Source: Sphingobium sp. Leaf26 (GTDB lineage: Bacteria; Pseudomonadota; Alphaproteobacteria; Sphingomonadales; Sphingomonadaceae). From it: DNA of 64,000 bases. The position numbers and the translations under genes are program-made. Numbering within the stretch: position 1 is the first letter of the stretch; each line of letters starts with the position of its first letter. Below the pieces are notes generated by a model. The model did not search any database and was not told the DNA's origin. It saw nothing but the letters and a program-made list of their open reading frames with translations. The DNA lies in assembly GCF_001421665.1 (NCBI RefSeq), contig NZ_LMKV01000001.1, forward strand, positions 124,230-188,229. Reading direction: 5' to 3'. Positions 1-7,692 of this stretch are shown here, in pieces.

Positions 1-76
1 GGGCGATCGACGGGATCCGAACCCGCGACCTCCGGTACCACAAACCGGCGCTCTAACCAACTGAGCTACGACCGCC
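1..76 (-). tRNA. tRNA-His (anticodon GTG), cut by the window edge
   Basis: Read on the minus strand this folds as a cloverleaf. The acceptor arm GCGGTCG pairs with CGATCGC, the D arm begins TAGCTCAG, the anticodon loop reads TTGTGGT with GTG as anticodon, and the T arm contains GGTTCGATCC. The extra 5' G at position 76 (G-1) faces C73, the hallmark of tRNA-His. The first C of the encoded CCA is at base 1; the rest lies outside the window. Confidence 0.95.
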
Positions 77-175
77 ACAGGGGCCTATGCCCTGAGAGAA
101 GGGCCACATATGCGGCCCGATAGCGGGCGTCAAGCGCACAATTGCCGTCACGCTGCAATGACGCACATTATCCCG

Positions 176-772
176 TCATTTGTCGGCCAGGGGGCCGACC
201 GCATCCTCCCACGGCAATATGGTGAGATCGGGCCAAAGCGCCGCCCACCGCTGCGATTTGCGTTGATAGAAGGCCCGGTCGATCAGCGTTGCATTGCCCC
301 GGACACAAGGCGCCAGAAAATCATCGAGGCCAAAGGGCGCGGACAGATGCGCATCGCTGATCGCCACCGCCGACACCGTAGTTGGAAACGTCTCCGTCGC
401 GGCGCGGGCGGACAGATAGGGTGAAATCGGGATGCCAAAGCGGTCAGGATACCAGAGATGCACCCGCGCCTGATTCTTGACGTCCAGCCGGATCGGCAGG
501 TCGGCGAACAGTTCCGCCGCATGCGCCGCAGCGCGCGCCTCCCCCGCTTCGGACAGGTCCTCGGGATCGAAATAGATGATGTCGGCATCGTCCATGCCGT
601 GCAGCGGCGGAAGATCGAAGCACCTGTTCCACCACGCCTGCGCCAGCATGCTGCCGGACAGCCAGGCATCGGGCAGGCCCAGCAGCGGCCAGCGGCGCAG
701 CATCGGGCCGGCGACGACATGGTCCAGGGCGATCCGCCGCACCGTATGTTCCTGTGCCGCCCGCCTTATCAT
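176..772 (-). CDS. Nucleotidyltransferase family protein (NTP_transf_6/DUF925 type)
   Basis: A 198-residue cytoplasmic protein resembling the bacterial DUF925 family, which is predicted to have a nucleotidyltransferase fold. Visible family features are the DDADIIYFDPED block near residue 62 (candidate metal-binding acidic residues), RLDVKNQARVHLWYP near residue 95 and a FPTTVSAVAI block near residue 130. No signal peptide or membrane segment is seen. The ATG at 772 lies 10 bp after the rlpA stop, so the two are probably co-transcribed. The substrate is unknown; the family call is by recognition of the conserved blocks. Confidence 0.75.
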   Translation of the reverse strand: MIRRAAQEHTVRRIALDHVVAGPMLRRWPLLGLPDAWLSGSMLAQAWWNRCFDLPPLHGMDDADIIYFDPEDLSEAGEARAAAHAAELFADLPIRLDVKNQARVHLWYPDRFGIPISPYLSARAATETFPTTVSAVAISDAHLSAPFGLDDFLAPCVRGNATLIDRAFYQRKSQRWAALWPDLTILPWEDAVGPLADK

Positions 773-782
773 GACACGCTCG

Positions 783-1361
783 TCACGGCACGGAGGCCTG
801 CAACTGCGCGCGCAGATTGGTCAGGATGCGTTCCGGCACGCGCGGCCGCTCCGGCGCGGCCTTGCCCTTGCGCAGTTTCTCCCGATCCTTTTCCGGCGGA
901 TCGACAATGCGGACGCGCACCGCCGCATGGCCCTGCGCCCGGATGCCCAGTTGCTCCGCCGCGCCGCGCGACAGGTCGATGATCCTGCCTCGCCCGGCGA
1001 AGGGGCCGCGATCGTTGATCCGCACCAATATGGTGCGCCCCGTATCCAGCGCCGTCACCTCGACATAGCTGGGCAGCGGCAGGCTGACATGCGCGCCCGT
1101 CACCCATTTGGCGCGGAACTGCTCACCATTGGCGGTGCGATTACCCGATTCCGACCCGTACCAACTGGCATAGCCCAGCATGTCGTAACCAGGATCGGCA
1201 GCGGGTACATAGGTGGAGCCGCGCACCGTGTAGGGCGGGCCGATCTTCACCGGCATATCCCGGACGGGACGATAATGGCCACCGCCACAGGCCGACAGCA
1301 GCAACGCCGCCCCCAATACCCAAACCGCCCCGATCGCCCTGCCCGCTTGTCGTCCCGTCAT
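783..1361 (-). CDS. rlpA: Septal ring lytic transglycosylase RlpA family lipoprotein
   Basis: A 192-residue exported lipoprotein. Residues 1-25 form a signal peptide ending in the lipobox LLSAC. A double-psi beta-barrel domain follows: YASWYG at about 64, TANGE, an ALDTGRTILVRINDRGPF block, then IIDLSRGAAEQLGI. The conserved Asp of the INDRGPF motif, used for glycan-strand cleavage in RlpA enzymes, is present. No C-terminal SPOR domain is seen; the protein ends in a Lys/Arg/Pro-rich tail, so recruitment to denuded septal glycan by SPOR is unlikely. It lies upstream of, and probably in one operon with, the nucleotidyltransferase gene. Confidence 0.9.
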   Translation of the reverse strand: MTGRQAGRAIGAVWVLGAALLLSACGGGHYRPVRDMPVKIGPPYTVRGSTYVPAADPGYDMLGYASWYGSESGNRTANGEQFRAKWVTGAHVSLPLPSYVEVTALDTGRTILVRINDRGPFAGRGRIIDLSRGAAEQLGIRAQGHAAVRVRIVDPPEKDREKLRKGKAAPERPRVPERILTNLRAQLQASVP

Positions 1362-1460
1362 CCCGCCTTCCTAACGCCGCGTACCGGCGGGGTCGAGGGG
1401 CGGGTTGGCGGGGAGGGATGATGAGAGGATAACGAACTGCCATACGGTTACTGTCACGAG

Positions 1461-1565
1461 ATGTATGGAAAGTCTGAAAGCGACCATTTTTGGACTATGA
1501 AGGCCGACTTGCCACGCCCTACAATCGGACATAGGTTGCGCTATGGCCACATCGGGGCACCTTAA
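1461..1565 (+). CDS. Micro-ORF of 34 codons, start/stop-overlapped with the next gene
   Basis: ATG at 1461 opens a 34-codon frame whose TAA overlaps the ATG of the following small membrane protein (TAATG). That arrangement usually means translational coupling. The peptide begins MYGKSESDHFW and has no recognisable domain. The surrounding DNA is much less GC-rich than the rest of the window. No strong Shine-Dalgarno sequence is seen. It could equally be the remnant of a larger decayed gene. Confidence 0.3.
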   Translation: MYGKSESDHFWTMKADLPRPTIGHRLRYGHIGAP

Positions 1566-1741
1566 TGAATGATCGAGTATACAGGCTGGTAGCCGTGATA
1601 GGATTGATTTTCACCGTCATAGGAGGCTTGGCTCATCTTCGCGTATTCATACTTAGCAATCATATAGAGAATTTGATGTTTGGCGGGATGATTGTAGCTT
1701 GGATTGCCATGTTCGCGATGGAGCGCGTTTATCGACGCTAA
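1565..1741 (+). CDS. Small two-helix membrane protein (58 aa), unknown function
   Basis: A 58-residue frame with two hydrophobic segments: residues 8-30 (including LVAVIGLIFTVIGG) and about residues 37-52 (LMFGGMIVAWIAMFAM). It ends in a basic ERVYRR tail, the layout of a small inner-membrane hairpin protein. Codon use (ATA, AGG, GTA, TTG) and GC content differ from the core genes around it. Its ATG overlaps the stop of the preceding 34-codon ORF, and an immunity-like gene follows 78 bp downstream. No family recognised. It is real-looking because of its hydrophobic pattern, but it is short. Confidence 0.45.
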   Translation: MNDRVYRLVAVIGLIFTVIGGLAHLRVFILSNHIENLMFGGMIVAWIAMFAMERVYRR

Positions 1742-1819
1742 TCGACCAATGACAGATGTTCCCACCGGCCCCACGCTGCGTGTGTTGCGGACATCCGACG
1801 CTGATGACAATATCGCGTC

Positions 1820-2170
1820 ATGAAGAGAGGAAAGCAGCAGCAACGGAACTTCGCAGAGCAGCGCTGGCCGCTGCTTTCAAACCTTATGGTCTGTTATTTT
1901 AATGAGGATTTCGATCTTCTCTACGGCTCACTTGATGGAGCCGTTGCCGCTTCGGCTAAAGATGGATCACTGGATCATCGGCAAGCAATACTAAAGGAAT
2001 GGCGAGACTGGAACTCGTCCGTCAGTGCGGCCAGCGACCTCCGCCCAGAGTTGAAAAAATGCTTTTCGATTGCTGTGCGTTTCAGGAACCCAATTGACGC
2101 CCGACACCTCATGGACAGCATCCATGACAGTTTGATCGAAGGGATAAGAGACGAAACGCACCGAGATTGA
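1820..2170 (+). CDS. CdiI_2-like contact-dependent inhibition immunity protein, orphan
   Basis: A 116-residue cytoplasmic protein. Residues 17-75 resemble the CdiI_2 immunity family: a PLLSNLMVCYFNEDFDL block near the N-terminus, followed by alternating helices with ILKEWRDW. Members of this family bind and neutralise toxins delivered by CdiA or related systems. No cdiA, cdiB or toxin fragment is visible in the window, so this would be an orphan immunity gene. The ATG overlaps the stop of a 24-codon frame beginning at 1749 (ATGA). Low GC content and unusual codons suggest transfer. The family call is by pattern and needs a profile search. Confidence 0.6.
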   Translation: MKRGKQQQRNFAEQRWPLLSNLMVCYFNEDFDLLYGSLDGAVAASAKDGSLDHRQAILKEWRDWNSSVSAASDLRPELKKCFSIAVRFRNPIDARHLMDSIHDSLIEGIRDETHRD

Positions 2171-2375
2171 TGTCCGCTTTCCACTATTATCGCTCGTTAG
2201 CCGCCATTCCGCTATCCACCCAAATCAGCCCAAAAATAGAAAGGAACGAAAAGGCCTCGCCTCTTCGTCCCTTTCGCCTTTCGGCGTCTTACGGCGGGGA
2301 AACTCTGTTTCCTCTCGCCGCATCACTCTCCTGAAAACTTTCCGTCCGCGATGCCGGCAGATGGTCAGATGGTAG

Positions 2376-2397
2376 GCGCCCGCCGGTCGGCAGGCGC
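2376..2397 (-). terminator. GC-rich stem-loop after the HU gene, possible terminator
   Basis: Just past the HU stop codon the transcript can form GCGCC-TGCCG / CGGCGGGCGC around a 3-4 base loop. No U-tract follows, so termination efficiency is uncertain. The remaining bases between 2171 and 2375 show no gene. Confidence 0.4.
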
Positions 2398-2405
2398 TGC
2401 GCCCA

Positions 2406-2678
2406 TCAGTTGACCGAATCCTTCAGGCCCTTGCCGGCCTTGAACTTCGGCTGGGCCGATGCCTTGATGGTCATGGTTTCGCCGGTGCGCGGGTTGCGGC
2501 CGGTCGAAGCCTTGCGCTGCGAAACCGAGAACGTGCCGAAACCGACGAGGCGCACTTCGTCGCCCTTCTTCAGAGCGCCGGTGATGGCGTCGAACACGCC
2601 TTCGACGGCCTTCGTCGCGTCATTCTTGCTGAGGCCGCTGCTTTCAGCGACTGCACTGATCAGATCCTGCTTGTTCAT
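2406..2678 (-). CDS. hupB: DNA-binding protein HU
   Basis: A 90-residue histone-like protein, full length for HU. It starts MNKQDLISAVAESSGLSK and carries the beta-arm signature GFGTFSVSQRKASTGRNP with the DNA-intercalating Pro of the RNP segment, then TGETMTIKA and FKAGKGLKD. HU bends and compacts DNA as a dimer in the nucleoid. It is a single gene with its own promoter (TTGACA/TTATTG upstream) and lies just downstream of lon, as in many Proteobacteria. Confidence 0.97.
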   Translation of the reverse strand: MNKQDLISAVAESSGLSKNDATKAVEGVFDAITGALKKGDEVRLVGFGTFSVSQRKASTGRNPRTGETMTIKASAQPKFKAGKGLKDSVN

Positions 2679-2735
2679 GCCTTGGGAACCCCCTTGTGCT
2701 GTTTGGTTGTGTTAGGAATCGCGGCGTAGGCGGCG

Positions 2736-2765
2736 CAATAAGGCCCGGATTCCTGCGCCTGTCAA
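2736..2765 (-). promoter_or_regulatory. Probable sigma-70 promoter of the HU gene
   Basis: On the minus strand TTGACA (2765-2760) is followed after 18 bp by TTATTG (2741-2736). This places a start site about 50 bases ahead of the HU ATG. The -35 box is a perfect consensus; the -10 box is weaker. Confidence 0.55.
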
Positions 2766-2861
2766 AGGGAAAGCGACGAAGCCACCGGCGGTAAGCGAAA
2801 TTTGCGCCACCCTGCCAGTCTCTGGCCTAAAGCCCCGGATCGTCGCCGCTTTCTCCCTCTG

Positions 2862-5258
2862 TCAGTGGCGCAAAGCGGGATCGCCGTCGCGGCCGGACAC
2901 AGTGCTCGGCTGGGCGGCGAGGTCGTCCTCCTCCGTCCAGGCGATCGCTTCCGGCACGGACGCCAGCGCGCGGGCCAGCACCTCATCGACATGGCTGACC
3001 GGCACGATTTCCAGCCCTTCACGGATGTTGGCCGGAATTTCCGCTAGGTCTTTCTCGTTTTCCTGCGGGATCAGCACCGTCTTGATGCCGCCGCGCATCG
3101 CCGCCAGCAGCTTTTCCTTCAGGCCGCCGATCGGCAGCACGCGACCCCGCAAAGTGACCTCGCCGGTCATCGCCACATCCTTGTGGACGGGAATACCGGT
3201 CAGGGTCGACACGATGGTCGTGACCATGCCGATGCCTGCCGATGGACCATCCTTGGGCACCGCACCTTCGGGCAGATGGATATGGATGTCCTTGCGGTTG
3301 AACAGGCTCGGCTTGATGCCATAGCCCGGCGAGCGCGCCTTCACATAGGAGAAGGCGGCTTGCACCGATTCGTTCATCACTTCGCCCAGCTTGCCGGTGG
3401 TCTTGATGAGACCCTTGCCGGGCACCGTCACCGCCTCGATCGTCAGCAGTTCGCCGCCAACCTCGGTCCAGGCCAGCCCCGTCACCGCGCCGATCTGATC
3501 CTCTTCCTCGCCCATGCCATGGCGGAATTTCCGCACGCCGGCAAAATCGTCGAGATTGTCGGGCGTTATGACGATCTTCTCATAAGCGCCTTCCAGAATC
3601 TTGCGCAGCGCCTTGCGCGCCAGACGCGCGATTTCACGCTCCAGCGTGCGGACGCCTGCCTCACGGGTGTAATAGCGGATCAGGTCGCGGACCGCCGCTT
3701 CCGTCACCTCGAACTCGCCGTCCTTCAGGCCGTGCGCCTCGACCTGCTTGGCGATCAGGTGACGCTGGGCGATCTCGACCTTCTCATCCTCGGTATAGCC
3801 TTCCAGCCGGATGATCTCCATGCGGTCGAGCAAAGCCTGCGGCAAATTCAGCGAGTTGGCCGTCGTTACGAACATGATGTCCGAAAGATCGACGTCGATT
3901 TCCAGATAATGATCCTGGAACTTGCTGTTCTGTTCCGGGTCCAGCACTTCGAGCAGCGCCGACGCGGGATCGCCCCGGAAATCCTGGCCCAGCTTGTCGA
4001 TCTCATCCAGCAGGAACAACGGGTTCATCGTCCCCGCCTTCTTGAGGTTGGTGACGATCTTGCCCGGCAGCGAGCCGATATAGGTACGGCGATGCCCGCG
4101 AATTTCCGCTTCGTCCCGCACGCCGCCCAGCGACTGGCGCACAAATTCGCGCCCCGTCGCCTTGGCGATCGAACGGCCCAGCGACGTCTTGCCCACACCC
4201 GGCGGGCCGACGAGGCACAGGATCGGGCCTTTCAGCTTGTTGGTGCGCGCCTGAACCGCGAGATATTCGATGATCCGGTCCTTGACCTTGTCGAGCGCGA
4301 AATGATCCTCGTCCAGCACATCCTGCGCGCGCTTCAGGTCGTTCTTGACCTTGCCCTTCTTGCCCCAGGGCAAGCCGAGCAGCACATCGAGATAATTGCG
4401 CACGACCGTCGCTTCGGCCGACATGGGCTGCATGCCCTTGAGCTTCTTCAACTCCGCCGTCGCCTTGGCACGCGCTTCCTTGGACAGCTTGGTCTTGGCG
4501 ATCTTCTCGGTCAGTTCGGCAATCTCGTCGCCTTCCTCACCCTCGCCATTGCCCAGCTCGCGCTGGATCGCCTTCAACTGTTCGTTGAGATAATATTCGC
4601 GCTGTGTCTTTTCCATCTGCCGCTTCACGCGGCCACGGATCTTCTTCTCGACCTGCAATACACCCAGTTCGCCCTCCATGAAGGCGAAAACCATCTCCAG
4701 GCGCTTGACCGGGTCGGCCTCTACCAGCAGCGACTGCTTGTCGGACACCTTGACGTTGATGTTCGCGGACACGGCGTCGGCCAGACGGCCTGCATCCTCG
4801 ATTTCGCGCAACTGGACCGGCGTTTCGGCCGGCAGCTTCTTGTTGAGCTTGGCGTAATTTTCAAACTGCTCGGCGACCGACCGCATCAGCGCGGCGGCTT
4901 CCGGCCCTTCGGCGGCAATGTCTTCCACATCGTGGACATTGGCGACGAGATAGGTGTCGCGCACCTCCATCGACTCCAACTGAGCGCGATGCTTGCCTTC
5001 CACCAGCACGCGTACGGTGCCGTCGGGCAGCTTCAGCAATTGCAGCACGATCGCGACGACGCCGGTGTCGTAAAGCGAATCCCGGACAGGATCATCCTCC
5101 GCCGGGTCGAGTTGCGACACGAGGAAGATTTCCTTCGATCCTTCCATCGCCGCTTCCAGCGCGGCGACGCTCTTGTCGCGACCGACGAAGAGCGGGACGA
5201 TCATCTGCGGGAAGACGACGATGTCGCGCAGCGGCAGAAGGGGATATTGCACAGTCAT
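2862..5258 (-). CDS. lon: ATP-dependent protease Lon (LonA type)
   Basis: A 798-residue cytoplasmic AAA+ protease, normal length for LonA. The order is an N-terminal LON substrate-recognition domain (PLLPLRDIVVFPQMIVPLFVG), a coiled-coil/helical linker with YYLNEQLKAIQREL, Walker A GPPGVGKTSLG near residue 350, Walker B FLLDEIDKLG, and the C-terminal protease domain. The catalytic Ser sits in KDGPSAGIGM near residue 672, with the dyad Lys in GGLKEKLLAA about 43 residues later. It degrades misfolded and regulatory proteins. Its promoter has good -10 and -35 boxes. Confidence 0.98.
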   Translation of the reverse strand: MTVQYPLLPLRDIVVFPQMIVPLFVGRDKSVAALEAAMEGSKEIFLVSQLDPAEDDPVRDSLYDTGVVAIVLQLLKLPDGTVRVLVEGKHRAQLESMEVRDTYLVANVHDVEDIAAEGPEAAALMRSVAEQFENYAKLNKKLPAETPVQLREIEDAGRLADAVSANINVKVSDKQSLLVEADPVKRLEMVFAFMEGELGVLQVEKKIRGRVKRQMEKTQREYYLNEQLKAIQRELGNGEGEEGDEIAELTEKIAKTKLSKEARAKATAELKKLKGMQPMSAEATVVRNYLDVLLGLPWGKKGKVKNDLKRAQDVLDEDHFALDKVKDRIIEYLAVQARTNKLKGPILCLVGPPGVGKTSLGRSIAKATGREFVRQSLGGVRDEAEIRGHRRTYIGSLPGKIVTNLKKAGTMNPLFLLDEIDKLGQDFRGDPASALLEVLDPEQNSKFQDHYLEIDVDLSDIMFVTTANSLNLPQALLDRMEIIRLEGYTEDEKVEIAQRHLIAKQVEAHGLKDGEFEVTEAAVRDLIRYYTREAGVRTLEREIARLARKALRKILEGAYEKIVITPDNLDDFAGVRKFRHGMGEEEDQIGAVTGLAWTEVGGELLTIEAVTVPGKGLIKTTGKLGEVMNESVQAAFSYVKARSPGYGIKPSLFNRKDIHIHLPEGAVPKDGPSAGIGMVTTIVSTLTGIPVHKDVAMTGEVTLRGRVLPIGGLKEKLLAAMRGGIKTVLIPQENEKDLAEIPANIREGLEIVPVSHVDEVLARALASVPEAIAWTEEDDLAAQPSTVSGRDGDPALRH

Positions 5259-5307
5259 TCAGTCTCCGGGGCCGAAATGAAGCGGCCCTCTCCTACGGTT
5301 CACCGCC

Positions 5308-5336
5308 ATTATGGGGATGGCCGTCGCGGCAATCAA
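5308..5336 (-). promoter_or_regulatory. Probable promoter of lon
   Basis: On the minus strand TTGATT (5336-5331) is separated by 17 bp from CATAAT (5313-5308). The bases just ahead of the -10 read CCATCCCCATAAT. The CCCCAT element would also suit the heat-shock sigma factor RpoH, consistent with lon being a heat-shock gene; this last point is inference. Confidence 0.55.
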
Positions 5337-5405
5337 TTGCCCGCTGTCATAAGGGCGTAACGATGAACGAGGGGTGATCGACCCATCGTCGCGTTTAAAG
5401 CCAAA

Positions 5406-5729
5406 TCAGAAAGGCAGCTTGAAGCCGGGGGGCAGCGACAGACCGGCGGTCATCTTGCCCATTTCGGCGTTGCTGACTTCGTCCGCCTTCTTGCGCGCGT
5501 CGTTGAACGCGGCGGTGATCAGGTCTTCCAGCATCTGCTTTTCCGACGGCGCAAGCAGGCTGTCGTCGATCGACACGCCCAATATGCGGCCCTTCGCCGA
5601 CGCCTTCACCTTCACCAGCCCGCCGCCGGCTGCGCCTTCGACTTCCAGCTTGTCCAGGCCATCCTGCGCCCGTTGCAATTCTTCCTGAACACGGCTCGCC
5701 ATGCCCAAAATATCGTTCAGATCCTTCAT
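5406..5729 (-). CDS. ybaB: YbaB/EbfC family nucleoid-associated protein
   Basis: A 107-residue protein with the YbaB layout: an N-terminal helix MKDLNDILGMASRVQEEL, the central GLVKVKASAKGRILGVSID strand block, then LEDLITAAFNDARKKADEV. Members form tweezer-shaped dimers that bind DNA. The gene begins 3 bp after the dnaX stop, the classic dnaX-ybaB pair that often continues to recR, which is absent here. Start ATG at 5729. Confidence 0.93.
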   Translation of the reverse strand: MKDLNDILGMASRVQEELQRAQDGLDKLEVEGAAGGGLVKVKASAKGRILGVSIDDSLLAPSEKQMLEDLITAAFNDARKKADEVSNAEMGKMTAGLSLPPGFKLPF

Positions 5730-5732
5730 ATC

Positions 5733-7343
5733 TCACGCACTCCATTGTTCGAGCTTGTCGTCCAGCTCGGCATCGGGGAAGGCCGCCATCGCCGCCTTGA
5801 CCACCGGTGTTTCCATTATTGCGGCGCGGGCCGCCGCTTTTTCGGCCTGCTCCTTTTGTTGCAGGGTCGCGCCGCCACCGCTTTCCTCCAGCCGCACGGT
5901 CCATTTCATACCGGGCACCGCGCTATTGAGCGCCTGTGTCAGGTCACGCTTGAAATCGCCCTGCGGCCAGTCATGGGTCAACCGCACCGCCACTTCCGGC
6001 GGATCGAGCGACACCAGCGCCGCGCAATCGTTCAGATGATTGGCCAGCGATGGCTTGGACCGGTCGACCAGCGCCACCAGCTCCTCCATCGTGCGGGGCA
6101 GCGCGGCGGAGGGTTCGGATGGCAGCTTTGCCGGTTCGCCCCCCTGCGGCGCGGGCATGCCAGCCGGCAAGCCTTCGCGCAACATCCGCGCGAGTTCGGC
6201 CGGATCGGGCATGGTCCCGGCGTGCATCGCGCGCAGCAGCGCCATCTCGCAACTTTCGATCGGCAGGACGGCGCTCGCCACCTCGTCATGCCCCTTGAGC
6301 AGCAACTGCCACAGGCGATGGAGCGGCGCGAAGCCCAGTTGCGAGGCCCAGTCGGCAATCGCCTCCCGCTCCTCGGCCGACTGGCCGGGGCTGGCGATAT
6401 CGCGCCCGGCCTTCACCAGCGTCACGGCATGGGTCAGTTCCAGCAAGCCGCGCATCAGCGCCAGCGGCTCGACGCCCAGCGCATATTGATCGCGCACGGC
6501 ACCCAGCAGCGCCCCGGTATCGCCCTCCAGCAGCAGGCCCAGCAGCCGACGAGTGGAGCCGCGATCGGACAGGCCCAGCATGTCGCGCACCTGGGTCGCC
6601 GTGACCACAGGGTCGCCATCACCCATTTCTGCGTGTGCAATCGCCTGATCGAGCATCGACAAGCCATCGCGCGCTGAACCTTCCGCCGCCTGCGCGATTA
6701 GAGCCAGCGCATCGCCTTCGGCGGTCACGCCTTCCTTCTCAATCACATGCGCAAAATGAACAGCTAATAATTCTGCTGGAATCCGACGTAAATCAAACCG
6801 TTGACAACGCGACAGAATCGTCACGGGAACCTTATTAATTTCCGTCGTGGCTAGAATAAATTTTACATGCTGCGGAGGTTCTTCAAGAGATTTCAGAAGC
6901 GCGTTAAATGCATTCCTCGAAAGCATATGCACTTCGTCGATAATGTAGACTTTATATCGTGCTGAATAGCCAGCTTTCCCAGCAACATCTATAATTGCTC
7001 GGATATCATCGACGCCGGTGTGACTCGCTGCATCCATTTCAATGACATCAATATGATGTCCTTCGGTTATTTTCTGACATGGATCGCAAACGCCACAGGG
7101 ATCGATTGTTGGACCACCCTGACCGTCAGGACCAACACAATTCAATGCTTTGGCGATTAAGCGCGCTGTCGAAGTCTTTCCAACACCGCGCACACCTGTC
7201 ATCACAAAGGCATGAGCTAATCGTCCCCGCCTGATTGCGTTGGCAAGCGTCTGTACCATCGCATCCTGCCCGATCAGTTCGTGAAAGCTGTTCGGACGAT
7301 ATTTGCGCGCAAGGACGCGGTAGGGCTGCGGGGAATCGGACAT
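5733..7343 (-). CDS. dnaX: DNA polymerase III subunit gamma/tau
   Basis: A 536-residue clamp-loader ATPase. Visible are the start YRVLARKYRPNSFHELIGQD, Walker A GVRGVGKTSTAR near residue 45, the zinc-binding CGVCDPC cluster, the DEVHMLSRNAFNALLKSLEEP Walker B region (DExx), the sensor 1 block ATTEINKVP and the Arg-finger SRCQRFD. The C-terminal tau part is short and ends EQWSA. The 5' half, roughly 6740-7250, has GC of about 45% against about 65% elsewhere although the protein sequence is well conserved. It sits between the SRP RNA gene upstream and ybaB downstream. Confidence 0.97.
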   Translation of the reverse strand: MSDSPQPYRVLARKYRPNSFHELIGQDAMVQTLANAIRRGRLAHAFVMTGVRGVGKTSTARLIAKALNCVGPDGQGGPTIDPCGVCDPCQKITEGHHIDVIEMDAASHTGVDDIRAIIDVAGKAGYSARYKVYIIDEVHMLSRNAFNALLKSLEEPPQHVKFILATTEINKVPVTILSRCQRFDLRRIPAELLAVHFAHVIEKEGVTAEGDALALIAQAAEGSARDGLSMLDQAIAHAEMGDGDPVVTATQVRDMLGLSDRGSTRRLLGLLLEGDTGALLGAVRDQYALGVEPLALMRGLLELTHAVTLVKAGRDIASPGQSAEEREAIADWASQLGFAPLHRLWQLLLKGHDEVASAVLPIESCEMALLRAMHAGTMPDPAELARMLREGLPAGMPAPQGGEPAKLPSEPSAALPRTMEELVALVDRSKPSLANHLNDCAALVSLDPPEVAVRLTHDWPQGDFKRDLTQALNSAVPGMKWTVRLEESGGGATLQQKEQAEKAAARAAIMETPVVKAAMAAFPDAELDDKLEQWSA

Positions 7344-7399
7344 GGCTTACGTCCTAGCCGCTCGTGCGGCTCTTGTCGAAGCGGGTGATGCTGGAAAAT

Positions 7400-7495
7400 G
7401 TAGGAGCCGGAACGACCCGTGACGAAATCACTGTGGCTGCTTCCGTCAGGACCTGACCCGGTTCGCGACGATCACGTCCGCCCGACTCCCGGCGC
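7400..7495 (-). ncRNA. ffs: Small signal recognition particle RNA (4.5S RNA)
   Basis: The minus strand contains the SRP apical motif GGTCAGGTCCTGACGGAAG followed by CAGCC, which binds Ffh. Flanking arms pair over a long helix (GGAG with CTCC; CGTGA with TCACG), giving a hairpin of about 95 nt. Location directly upstream of dnaX matches many Proteobacteria. End points are estimated from base pairing to within several bases. Confidence 0.9.
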
Positions 7496-7562
7496 GGCAT
7501 ATGGCGAAGTGATGACAGGATGGCAAGGGGGGACAAAGACTGTCTCCCACCTATTTTCCGCC

Positions 7563-7651
7563 GTCATTCCCGCGCAGGCGGGAATCCATACTCCCACCTT
7601 ATCCTCTTGATTTGATGTCCAGAGATGGATCCCCGCCTCCGCGGGGATGAC
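7563..7651. repeat. Composite palindromic repeat, 26-bp inverted ends
   Basis: The two ends are near-perfect inverted copies: GTCATTCCCGCG...GGCGGGAATCCA at 7563 and TGGATCCCCGCC...CGCGGGGATGAC ending at 7651. About 37 bp of unrelated sequence lies between. Each end is itself palindromic (CCCGC-GCGGG). The same core appears at 10790 and, in a variant, at 61621. It occupies the gap between the SRP RNA and the beta-lactamase gene; together with the SRP RNA this explains the 350-bp stretch without protein genes. Confidence 0.85.
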
Positions 7652-7692
7652 GATAATTCTAATAAAAGGCCGGACATCAACAAAGGCTCAAC

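Noticed and set aside
1562..1843. 93-codon minus-strand frame opposite the micro-ORFs
   Set aside because: No family features; the plus strand holds a hydrophobic two-helix pattern that better explains the region.
1..2400. tRNA-His with low-GC DNA nearby as an integrated genomic island
   Set aside because: No integrase, no repeated tRNA 3' end, and rlpA plus the nucleotidyltransferase (core-like genes) lie between the tRNA and the patch.
3183..5360. 725-codon open frame opposite lon on the plus strand
   Set aside because: An antisense shadow caused by high GC at third positions; no family features, and the minus-strand Lon protein is unmistakable.
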